Assembly (NCBI GenBank): GCA_910577285.1 | Contig: CAJTLO010000001.1 | Coordinates: forward strand, 397,050 to 461,049 | DNA: 64,000 nucleotides | Origin: an uncultured Rikenellaceae bacterium | Lineage (GTDB): Bacteria > Bacteroidota > Bacteroidia > Bacteroidales > Rikenellaceae | Direction of reading: 5' to 3' | Shown here: one piece after another, positions 24,754 to 32,112 of the stretch | Numbering within the stretch: position 1 is the first letter of the stretch | How the letters are laid out: every line of letters begins with the position of its first letter | The notes under the pieces: generated by a model | What the model saw: only the letters and a program-made list of their open reading frames with translations | Told to the model about the DNA's origin: nothing | Database searches by the model: none | Position numbers and translations under genes: made by a program

Positions 24754-25417
24754 ATCCGGCCAACATTTTGTCTATTTCGTTCAATTCCCGCTGTCTGGCG
24801 GCAAGCCGCGCCTCTCGTGCCGGTAACAAGTGAGGCTGCGACCGTTCCGTCACCTGTTTACGCAGTCGCCAAATATCTTTTGTCAGATTTTCCCAGCGGC
24901 GGAACAATTCCGGTAACGGTAGCCGCCGCAATTCTGCCAGCCGATTCAGCTCACCGAAGATCGGATGTTTGCCGAGAAGTGTATGATGTTCTTTATAGTA
25001 GGTAAATTCGGATATTATTTTCCGATTCTCGACATAATTTTCAATCAATTTTTTCGCGGTTTCATAACATTCGCCAAGGGTCGTACACCCGAACAGTAGC
25101 GCATGTGCCGTCACATAATTGTGATAGGCTGTAATTTTGTCGGCAGCAAGCACCTTTAATTCGGGAGGACAATTGGTATCTTGCAAAAACGGCCATTCCT
25201 TGCGCAAAGAAAACTGCGCCGCCAAGGGTACCATTTTCGCCTTTTCCTCCGCCGGTAACAATGCCGACAGATTTCGCACCAGCAACGGGCGATAGCGTTC
25301 CGGCCGCATACTAACCAACCGTACCAAGAACTTGTTCGGTGCGTAAATATTGAGGAGCCGAAGCCCTTCATGGACCTCGGCTCCCGCGTCTAACCACTGA
25401 CGAATATCGTCCATCAT
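24731..25417 (-). CDS. Head-region phage protein of unknown family
   Basis: 228 aa from the ATG at 25417, which overlaps the upstream stop (ATGATG arrangement); the longer frame to 25522 would overlap that gene by over 100 bp. The protein is helical, basic and leucine-rich (ENLTKDIWRLRKQV near the end), with no visible catalytic motif. It overlaps the PLD-like gene by 23 bp. An assembly role is likely from the operon context. Confidence 0.6.
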   Translation of the reverse strand: MMDDIRQWLDAGAEVHEGLRLLNIYAPNKFLVRLVSMRPERYRPLLVRNLSALLPAEEKAKMVPLAAQFSLRKEWPFLQDTNCPPELKVLAADKITAYHNYVTAHALLFGCTTLGECYETAKKLIENYVENRKIISEFTYYKEHHTLLGKHPIFGELNRLAELRRLPLPELFRRWENLTKDIWRLRKQVTERSQPHLLPAREARLAARQRELNEIDKMLAGYGTIQHN

Positions 25418-26058
25418 TTGAGCAGCATTTTTGTAATAAGACCGCTGATGGCGGCAAAGCCTGTCGACGAGGCAGTAATGAATTTGCGACGCAACAGTCC
25501 TTCCAACACTACGTTTTCGCAAGGAGATCCGCGCAAAACTGGCATTACATAATTACCAAATGAAAATCCGACATGTACGGGACGCGTCGCATACCGCTGC
25601 ATGTAGCCGCGGATAAACGTTTCCCCTTCGTCATCGGATGCCGCAAGGTATTCAACAAGATTGGCCTTGTCGAACAGTATGGGGAGCCTGTGGTCGTACT
25701 GCTCCTGGCCGGCCTTGTTCACATAGACGACAGGCACGCACAGTTCCGCGAACTTGATGGGAGCACACGGGAAGGCGTTTGCCGGAATGAATACGAACTG
25801 TTCGGCAATTGCAGCATTCGCCAAACACTCCTCAATGGCCTCACGGACGGAATAATTTTCGGATACAGACATGACCAGCCTTTCCGAGGCCGGACAGTGC
25901 TTCTGCCATATTTGCCGCAGGAGGTCTTCCGTGCCTGAATACGCGCAGACCACCAACTGCACGGCCGGTGGTGTAATCTCGGTTGTTGTTATCGAGTCAG
26001 CGACCGCCTCTTTTTCGACAATCTGCGTCTCTTGAGTAACGTCTTTTACTTTTCCCAT
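25414..26058 (-). CDS. Head-region phage protein of unknown family
   Basis: 214 aa. The first 30 residues are acidic and disordered. A Rossmann-like alternation follows (VQLVVCAYSGTEDLLRQIW, then FVFIPANAFPCAPIKFAEL), somewhat like nucleotide-sugar-binding or alpha/beta folds, but no signature can be named. It lies two genes downstream of the major capsid gene, with 11 bp to the tube-like gene upstream. Confidence 0.6.
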   Translation of the reverse strand: MGKVKDVTQETQIVEKEAVADSITTTEITPPAVQLVVCAYSGTEDLLRQIWQKHCPASERLVMSVSENYSVREAIEECLANAAIAEQFVFIPANAFPCAPIKFAELCVPVVYVNKAGQEQYDHRLPILFDKANLVEYLAASDDEGETFIRGYMQRYATRPVHVGFSFGNYVMPVLRGSPCENVVLEGLLRRKFITASSTGFAAISGLITKMLLK

Positions 26059-26069
26059 AGCAATTCTTT

Positions 26070-26633
26070 TTAAGCACCTTCCTCATTCTCTGAAGCTGTT
26101 GCCGGGTCGGCAATGTCAGGAACTGCACCAGCATAGTCGGCGGCAAGATATTTCCCGGCCATTTCCTGTTTCCACGTAAATTTCCGTTTCGTAGCCTCCT
26201 TGTTGTTGGTCGATTCGAGAGTCAGGTAGAGAGGATTGCACTTTGAACCGATAAGTTGCACACGGCCTTCGGTGGAACCATCGCACTCCTTTACCATAAT
26301 AACGACCCCTTTATTCAGAAAAGCCTCCGTGTGGTTCTTGATATCCACGCTATTGCCCGGATGTTCGTAGGCAACGCCCTGCATGATGCCTCGTGCGTCC
26401 GCATCGCCTGAGATTTCCTCCGTAACTTCAATAGAGGATGTCGTGGCATATATGCTCACCGCTTTGGCACCCTCGTTCAGTATAAGGTCGCCTTTGGCAA
26501 CCACATTGCCGACCTCCCGTGTAGGTTCGGACTTGATGTCCTCGGCGTCGATAATGATGATTTCCGAGGATTTGGCGGTGGCGCATCCTGCGCCATCGCC
26601 ATTTTTCTTAACAGATACTTTTACGTAAGCCAT
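26070..26633 (-). CDS. Phage virion structural protein, possible tail tube or decoration protein
   Basis: 187 aa starting MAYVKVSVKKNGDGAGCATA; beta-rich with an acidic Ala-rich tail. It lies 15 bp after the major capsid stop, where highly expressed structural proteins reside. The overall pattern (DADARGIMQGVAYEHPGNSV, then SKCNPLYLTLE) is familiar from capsid-adjacent proteins of Bacteroidota prophages. Whether it decorates the head or forms the tail tube cannot be settled by sequence alone. Confidence 0.65.
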   Translation of the reverse strand: MAYVKVSVKKNGDGAGCATAKSSEIIIIDAEDIKSEPTREVGNVVAKGDLILNEGAKAVSIYATTSSIEVTEEISGDADARGIMQGVAYEHPGNSVDIKNHTEAFLNKGVVIMVKECDGSTEGRVQLIGSKCNPLYLTLESTNNKEATKRKFTWKQEMAGKYLAADYAGAVPDIADPATASENEEGA

Positions 26634-26648
26634 ATCGGTAATTTATTA

Positions 26649-28220
26649 TCAAGCTGTTTCGCCAGCGTCGAGATTGCTCTGAGTGTCTTTTTCCTCTGAA
26701 CCGTCGTCGGTCGATGTTCCGCCATACGTCCATTTGGATTCGGCAGTTCCGACTGCCGGGGTATCGATAATAACTGCGGCCGACGGATCATAGCCGTCCG
26801 GTACCGCGGCAAATACGGCTTCGCCGATTTTGAAACCGACGGACAACGAATATTCGCCGAATATCTTCACGTCATAGTTCTGCTCCTCGATTTTATTGAT
26901 ACAACGGTCAGCCTTACTGTAATCGACCAGCTCGACGAAGTTCTCTTTCGATGTGGCGAACAAGATAGGTGAATTGTACATGCTTTCGAGCGGAATAAAG
27001 GAGAACTTCGTAAAACGGACTGCCGTGCCGATATTCTCGCCCGTATACTTACCGTTTATTGCGAAATCCGCCCGTTGGTAACGAGTAAGGAACTGCGGAG
27101 AACAGTGTATGGTGAGGTTGCCGACAAAAAAGTCTGCGATGGCATCCACGAATCCATCTACATATTTGAGCAGCGCGACATCCTCCATCGCGAACGGATC
27201 AGCAGCAGCCTTGTAGTGATTGATGTTGTATCGGCCGCTCTTCTTGTCCTCGACCAAAATCGTTTCGTAACCGTCCATCGACTTTGCGGCGGGACGGCCG
27301 GCATCGCCGTCCTGCACATCTGCGGAAGCGGCTTCATATTTTCCCTTGCCTATCATGGCGCGGGTGATGTCATCGAGTATTTTGGGCAGAATGTGATTTT
27401 CAATGATGTACTTCGTAATCGGCATCTCCTGCATCGTCTTGCCCTGCTCGTAGAGGAACATCAGCCAGCTTTCGAGAATAGAGGCAGGACTGATAGCTAC
27501 GTTGATTTTATGCCGGCGGTACGGGATACGTATCGGCGTGAACTTCATGGTTCCCTTCGGCGTCCATTTGGCTGTGAATTCCTGAGAAACCTCGGAAATG
27601 ATGGCGTCCGAAGCTATGTAGTCGGTATTTGACTGAACGCGCGTCATGTGCTTTGCGTCGGGGAAGCCCATGTACAGGCGTTTTGTGATAAGTTCGAGCC
27701 GGACGTTGGGCGGCATCGTAATGTCAAACTCCTGCTTCAGTTCCGAAACGTCAATCTGGCCCGATTCAAGGGCCGCAAAAGTCTCGGCCCGACCGGAACG
27801 AAGAATAGACGATATGACAGCATTGTGTTTCGCTGCCATATTTAGGTTTACACCACCGGCGGGTATCCCGCCAATCGGCACGACCTGCGGCCTCGGTTCG
27901 GGTTCCGCAGCAAGCTGCGTAATCGTGTCCTGCAAAGCTGCGATAGTCTCCCGGTACTCCGTAGTCTGTGCATTTACCATATGCTCAACCGCGGCATCGA
28001 AGAGTTCCTGATTGTCCTCCAGGCTTTCCGGTTTGGCGAACGACATGGCCGAAAGTTTCTCGAAAAACTTATCACCATAACGTGCCTTGACTGTTTCGGC
28101 CTCCGCGTCGGTCAAGACGATTTTGCCGGCAGCGTCGAACGATAAATCTTCTTCCTTGCCCAGCAGAGATGCCACCAATCGCAACATCTTGTTCGAATTA
28201 AGGATTTTTTTGATACTCAT
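26649..28220 (-). CDS. Major capsid protein
   Basis: 523 aa from ATG 28220; the open frame reaches 28277 but MSIKKILNSNKM is the natural start. Residues 1-130 are helical and charged (scaffold-like delta domain); then comes the capsid body with VPIGGIPAGGVNLN, PNVRLELITKRLYMGFPDAK and PQFLTRYQRADF. It follows the S49 protease by 10 bp, as expected for a HK97-type head whose N-terminal arm is cleaved. The C-terminus is acidic. HK97-fold membership is inferred. Confidence 0.82.
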   Translation of the reverse strand: MSIKKILNSNKMLRLVASLLGKEEDLSFDAAGKIVLTDAEAETVKARYGDKFFEKLSAMSFAKPESLEDNQELFDAAVEHMVNAQTTEYRETIAALQDTITQLAAEPEPRPQVVPIGGIPAGGVNLNMAAKHNAVISSILRSGRAETFAALESGQIDVSELKQEFDITMPPNVRLELITKRLYMGFPDAKHMTRVQSNTDYIASDAIISEVSQEFTAKWTPKGTMKFTPIRIPYRRHKINVAISPASILESWLMFLYEQGKTMQEMPITKYIIENHILPKILDDITRAMIGKGKYEAASADVQDGDAGRPAAKSMDGYETILVEDKKSGRYNINHYKAAADPFAMEDVALLKYVDGFVDAIADFFVGNLTIHCSPQFLTRYQRADFAINGKYTGENIGTAVRFTKFSFIPLESMYNSPILFATSKENFVELVDYSKADRCINKIEEQNYDVKIFGEYSLSVGFKIGEAVFAAVPDGYDPSAAVIIDTPAVGTAESKWTYGGTSTDDGSEEKDTQSNLDAGETA

Positions 28221-28230
28221 ACGTTTTAAT

Positions 28231-29094
28231 TTAATTGTAATGTGCGCGGATAAAAACGTTTTGGATAGTGTTCTCAAGCGTCAGTATGTCATCGACAAGC
28301 CCGACGTCTATTGCCTGATGCGAGAGGAAGGTACCGCCGGTCAGCACTCCGTCGGCATCGGCCTGCAACCTTCGCCGACTTTTTTTGACAGCCTCATGGA
28401 ATGCCGTTACGAACGGTGACAGTTCCTCCTGTGCCAATTCGTAATCACCTTGCAAAGCCTTTCGATAGGAAAGATTCTTATCCGGTGATTCTTTAGCATA
28501 AATGGTGATGATATGATTGCCGTCTGGAGTGTTGCTGTCATCGACGAATTGGGCCATGACGCCAATAGAGCCGAAAACAGACAAATCGTTGTCGGCAAAA
28601 ACAGCATCACACTGTGAAGCTATCCAATAAGCGGCCGAGGCGCATAAGTCACAATGTGCGACAATCGGCTTACCGGCTGCTTGCACTTTGCGAATAGCTT
28701 CGACAACAAAGGGTATAGCGTTAGTACTGCCGCCGCCTGAATCTATGTCGAGTACTACTCCTATGCTATTGTTATTACTGGCAGCATCCGAAATAGCCTC
28801 TGCGATAGAGATTGCCCCAACAGTTCCGCAACTGTCGTATTTAGTAATCGTGCCTATGATCGGAATAACGGTCACAATTTTGGTATCGTTATCCGGTTCC
28901 GAACCGCACAACGTGCCGTCACTATTTTCCGCATACGCAGACACATTAAATTCCGGCATATCGAGTGTGACAGGCAGCCGGTTCAAAAAGCTCAATGCCG
29001 CCGGCAATAGAGCTTCGGCGTTGTACAATAACCATTGCCCACGACGGATGTCGAAGGCGAGTTGCAAATTGTTTCTGCTCGCGGTACAGTTCAT
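28231..29094 (-). CDS. S49 (SppA-like) prohead protease
   Basis: 287 aa from ATG 29094; an upstream TTG at 29139 is less likely. Signature elements are VVLDIDSGGGSTNA (116-125), the nucleophile region HCDLCASAAYW with S153, and DLSVFGSIGVMAQF, with K206 in SPDKNLSYRK as the probable general base. S49-type ClpP-fold peptidases cleave scaffold and capsid arms in many phages. It lies directly before the major capsid gene, which fixes the role well. Confidence 0.85.
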   Translation of the reverse strand: MNCTASRNNLQLAFDIRRGQWLLYNAEALLPAALSFLNRLPVTLDMPEFNVSAYAENSDGTLCGSEPDNDTKIVTVIPIIGTITKYDSCGTVGAISIAEAISDAASNNNSIGVVLDIDSGGGSTNAIPFVVEAIRKVQAAGKPIVAHCDLCASAAYWIASQCDAVFADNDLSVFGSIGVMAQFVDDSNTPDGNHIITIYAKESPDKNLSYRKALQGDYELAQEELSPFVTAFHEAVKKSRRRLQADADGVLTGGTFLSHQAIDVGLVDDILTLENTIQNVFIRAHYN

Positions 29095-29152
29095 GCCATT
29101 CTTTTCCACAAAGGAAAGAGGGACGGGCAGATAAGACAAGGACAGAGTCGGG

Positions 29153-29509
29153 TTACCGTCTTGGCGGTGTCTTATATTGACAGCTTATGACAAGCGTATT
29201 CGCATACGCTATATCCAACCGTACCGGCAAATCAGAAGTTCCGAGTGAGAGCACGTGAGGATCTCTGCATTTGTCTACCGAAGCCGCGGGAAACTCATCG
29301 AAATATATACGCAACGACAGATTATCGTGCAATAAAGCCACAGGCCGCAACAGCGTTGCTTCTAACTCATATACGTACAACACTCCAGAATCGTCACGGG
29401 ACGATTCAATTTTCAAGGTAGCTTTTCCCCGAATGATATCGAAACGCTGCCATGTGGCCGCCGTATCATCGAGCGATTTGGCATAAATTTCTGCAATGAC
29501 CTTTATCAT
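29153..29509 (-). CDS. Phage protein of unknown function, start of head module
   Basis: 118 aa, beta-rich, no membrane segment. It lies 58 bp before the protease start and 20 bp after the 186-aa gene, all in the same direction. Its sequence (for example ATWQRFDIIRGKATLKIESS) shows no family I can name. It could be a minor head protein. Confidence 0.6.
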   Translation of the reverse strand: MIKVIAEIYAKSLDDTAATWQRFDIIRGKATLKIESSRDDSGVLYVYELEATLLRPVALLHDNLSLRIYFDEFPAASVDKCRDPHVLSLGTSDLPVRLDIAYANTLVISCQYKTPPRR

Positions 29510-29529
29510 AGTTCAAAACGGATGTATGA

Positions 29530-30090
29530 TTACGGTTTTCTACTGTTTTTTTCGAGACCTGTAGTGTCCAGCACTTCATCCAGATAATAGGCCCGGCGAC
29601 GTAGTTTTCGTGTAATGGTGGCTATTTCTTCTTGTTGACGGCGATACATGCGTTTGGAGAGTGCGTCGAAGTAATCATCGGACACCAGCCGGCGCGATAC
29701 GATAAATGCCTGAATGATGTCGGATTTCGAGAATTTCGCCCCCTGTCCGCGACGGTAATAGCCGGTAAAGTCGAGATCGAAATAAGCAGCCAACGCTTGG
29801 TTGAGTTGCACCATATCCGTCGCTGAGTAGTATAGGAATTTGTTTTCAAGATTTTGCGTCGCGCGACACAGCGGAAGCCGCAATGTTACGATATTGTCGC
29901 CAGAGCCATACTCCGGCGGCCGGGACATTTCCCGGCAATGAGCAATGATAAGTTTACCCAATCCATGTTCGGATGTTACCTTCAATGTGCCGCCATCCGC
30001 AGATGGAAACAGATAACGGAGGTAATCGGCGAGCATCGCATTATCTATTTTCAATTGTACTTCCATACTCATAGTTATTGAAATTTCCAT
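29530..30090 (-). CDS. Phage protein of unknown function
   Basis: 186 aa from ATG 30090; other ATGs at 30072 and 30066 are possible, the first lying 2 bp after the upstream stop. The sequence is helical in its C-terminal half (SKSDIIQAFIVSRRLVSDDY, then RKLRRRAYYLDEVL), with a beta-rich N-terminal half. With the 94-aa gene it forms the first pair after the heptamer array and may be regulatory or structural. No family is recognised. Confidence 0.6.
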   Translation of the reverse strand: MEISITMSMEVQLKIDNAMLADYLRYLFPSADGGTLKVTSEHGLGKLIIAHCREMSRPPEYGSGDNIVTLRLPLCRATQNLENKFLYYSATDMVQLNQALAAYFDLDFTGYYRRGQGAKFSKSDIIQAFIVSRRLVSDDYFDALSKRMYRRQQEEIATITRKLRRRAYYLDEVLDTTGLEKNSRKP

Positions 30091-30359
30091 TGTAATTGTG
30101 GTTCATGCCGATGGCGGATTGAATCCGGCGTCAACCGCACGGCAGTGTCGTCCGTAGACAATTCGATCATGCAGAATCCAGCACGATTGTCAAATACCCC
30201 ATGGTCGGCAAGACATTGTACTATTGCGACAAACCGCTCACAATCATGGGCGATAGTATCTATTCGTACCCATTCTCCTGCGCGGCGACGCAAAAGCTGT
30301 GGCACCAAACGAGTATAGTACGACTTCAACTCATATTCAGGAATTTCATCGTATTGCAT
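30075..30359 (-). CDS. Phage protein of unknown function, first gene after repeat array
   Basis: 94 aa (starts MQYDEIPEYELKSYY), mixed charge. It is the first late-direction gene downstream of the TGTAGTT array and overlaps the 186-aa gene by 16 bp if that uses its first ATG. Residues 15-55 could form a winged-helix-like fold (LVPQLLRRRAGEWVRIDTIA), but this is weak. Its position makes a link to control of the late operon possible. Confidence 0.58.
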   Translation of the reverse strand: MQYDEIPEYELKSYYTRLVPQLLRRRAGEWVRIDTIAHDCERFVAIVQCLADHGVFDNRAGFCMIELSTDDTAVRLTPDSIRHRHEPQLQWKFQ

Positions 30360-30438
30360 TTGTTGGATATGTTTTTTCTGTACTACATCAACTACATTAC
30401 CTACACTATGATTATCAAACCATTAACTATTACGTAAT

Positions 30439-30585
30439 TGTAGTTTGTAGTTAAGATTGTAGTTCTACCGCAGAAAATGTAGTTAGATGTAGTTGCGTGT
30501 AGAATAATTAGCGAACCATATAATCACATTACTTCAATGATTATCATTATATTATAAAATTGTAGTTAATGTAGTTAATGTAGTT
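30439..30585. repeat. Array of eight TGTAGTT heptamers
   Basis: Exact TGTAGTT copies begin at 30439, 30446, 30458, 30478, 30488, 30561, 30570 and 30579, with a near copy TGTAGAA at 30498 and an inverted AACTACA at 30390. The 250-bp gene-free stretch is very AT-rich and holds no consensus -7 box on the minus strand. It separates the replication genes from the head genes, so it may be a phage replication origin (iterons) or a site for a late-gene activator. Confidence 0.75.
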
Positions 30586-30606
30586 CGCCATTTCGGAAAC
30601 TTTCCG

Positions 30607-31461
30607 TTAACATCTATTTATGTTTGGGATATCTTCGAAATATCTTTTACAGTTGCATGGCACGATTCTGCGATTCGTCCACTCGCGTTGAAAACGCCGC
30701 CACTCTTGATTGAAGTTTCCGGTGACGTCACGATAAAGCATGGCGAACGGGAGGAACCCGGCCCGGTACGCTTCGCCCATCCGCTTCTGCGCTTTCTCGA
30801 ATGTATCGCCTTTATATCCCACCAGTACATAGCATTGCAGTACATGATTTGAGCGTGAAAATCCCGCATCCAGCAGCATCTTCCCCGCCGCTTGCAACGG
30901 TTCGAGATCATTGGGTGTGTCGTATGCAAAGAACATCGATTCGGGCTTCAGCGTCTGGAGCCGCACAGCCATTTCCGGCGTCAGTAATGCCGCTTCAGGT
31001 CCTCCGGCAAACTGCGGCCGATGCGGTTGCCGCGCCAGCATAGCGAACACCTCGTCTATGTGTCCGGGCGAACATGCCAGCAAATTATCGTCTTGGATGA
31101 TCCAACCGTCGGTAACGGGCAGTTCCCGAAGCTGACCGCCCTCGCGGTTGGGCACGGCGCAGAACCAGCAGCGGTTCGGGCATCCTCGGCTTGTAATTAC
31201 ATAGCCTTTTTTCTGATACATTCCGGGGACAAAATCACCGCCCGGCTCGTTAAGTGCCGGGCCGCCGACCTTGACCGGCGCGACATGCACCCATTGACGG
31301 GCGGCCCATTCTGCCCACGGGATGTCCCATGTGAAAGCTACCGAAATATGTACCTCATCAGCTTCATCAAACAACGAAGGTGTTTCATAAACACGCACCA
31401 GCTCGTCGATTGGCGTAGCTTTTGTACGCCTGGGGAAAACACGGATAATTCGTTTATTCAT
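30607..31461 (-). CDS. Phage-encoded radical SAM protein
   Basis: 284 aa from ATG 31461 (alternative ATG at 31482). The Fe-S/SAM motif is SRGCPNRCWFCAVP, C94-x3-C98-x2-C101. The N-terminus (RIIRVFPRRTKATPIDELVR) and middle (WIIQDDNLLACSPGHIDEVF) match a radical SAM family found in many phages and prophages next to replication genes. A second cysteine group lies near the end (PCNCKRYF and a terminal C). Radical SAM enzymes make 5'-deoxyadenosyl radicals; the substrate here is unknown. DNA or queuosine-like base modification is only a guess. Confidence 0.82.
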   Translation of the reverse strand: MNKRIIRVFPRRTKATPIDELVRVYETPSLFDEADEVHISVAFTWDIPWAEWAARQWVHVAPVKVGGPALNEPGGDFVPGMYQKKGYVITSRGCPNRCWFCAVPNREGGQLRELPVTDGWIIQDDNLLACSPGHIDEVFAMLARQPHRPQFAGGPEAALLTPEMAVRLQTLKPESMFFAYDTPNDLEPLQAAGKMLLDAGFSRSNHVLQCYVLVGYKGDTFEKAQKRMGEAYRAGFLPFAMLYRDVTGNFNQEWRRFQREWTNRRIVPCNCKRYFEDIPNINRC

Positions 31462-31520
31462 ACAAACAGCAATTTGTTTCATCAATACCCTTTTAATTCA
31501 TTTATGCCACAACCTTTTGA

Positions 31521-31703
31521 TCAATCTTCGACAATCTCCGGATTTTCGAGCAGCTCTTTGAACCGGCGATTGCGTGCTGCCTTTGTGTCGAAGTTCTCCA
31601 GCGTCACCCAATTCAGATTACCCAGTTCGCCCGTCGGTCGCAGCGTCTTGATACGCGGCTTTGGCTGGTCGTCAGTTCGGATAATTGTGAAGCCAGCCCG
31701 CAA
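31521..31703 (-). CDS. Small conserved phage protein, start uncertain
   Basis: At least 60 aa (TTG 31703). The frame continues upstream for 14 sense codons to a TAG without any ATG, GTG or TTG, and that stretch (KTDDYGLQFTQKVLRAGFTI) looks coding. ATA at 31745, overlapping the zinc-ribbon stop, is where a start would be expected. The motif AGFTIIRTDDQPKPRIKTL and the KAARNRRFKELLENP tail recur in small early genes of Bacteroidota prophages. Function unknown. Confidence 0.5.
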   Translation of the reverse strand: MRAGFTIIRTDDQPKPRIKTLRPTGELGNLNWVTLENFDTKAARNRRFKELLENPEIVED

Positions 31704-31741
31704 TACCTTCTGTGTGAATTGTAGTCCATAATCGTCTGTTT

Positions 31742-31852
31742 TTATTCGCTACATGTTTTGTTGCCGCAAAGCGGACAACGTATGCAACTCGTTTCGGTAG
31801 TTTCTACTTCGATTTCTGTCCCGCACACGGGACATGTTACTGTCGTTTTCAT
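31742..31852 (-). CDS. 36-aa zinc-ribbon protein
   Basis: ATG 31852 to TAA 31742 encodes 36 aa with two CPxCG knuckles, CPVCG and CPLCG, spaced 14 residues apart, a classic rubredoxin-like zinc ribbon. The start overlaps the preceding 87-aa gene by 4 bp (ATGA). Such micro-proteins in phages often bind nucleic acid or RNA polymerase parts; this is inference. Confidence 0.65.
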   Translation of the reverse strand: MKTTVTCPVCGTEIEVETTETSCIRCPLCGNKTCSE

Positions 31853-32112
31853 AATCTGCTTGGCATTTCTATTTCTGGTTCGCGTATGTAAAGATTTTCT
31901 GCTATGCAATCGATTTCAATTATATCTTCGGCAATCATTTCGGTAATCAACTGCCCCAACCGTTGCCTGTCGCATTTGTCACTCACACTGTTATATATCC
32001 TACTGTCATCAAATCTGGCATAAACCGGTAGCGTCCCATGACGGATGTTACGCTCCTCGATTCCGCGTATCACGTTAATGATACTGTGCTTAATATCCGT
32101 AATCTCATCCAT
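31849..32112 (-). CDS. Small phage protein after primase-helicase
   Basis: 87 aa, acidic, with a winged-helix-like character (RLGQLITEMIAEDIIEIDCI). Its ATG overlaps the primase stop, and its end overlaps the zinc-ribbon start, so the run is translationally coupled. It may assist replication. The family is not recognised. Confidence 0.6.
   Translation of the reverse strand: MDEITDIKHSIINVIRGIEERNIRHGTLPVYARFDDSRIYNSVSDKCDRQRLGQLITEMIAEDIIEIDCIAENLYIREPEIEMPSRL

Noticed and set aside
30439..30585. CRISPR-like repeat array
   Set aside because: Repeat units are only 7 bp, spacing is irregular and no cas genes are nearby.
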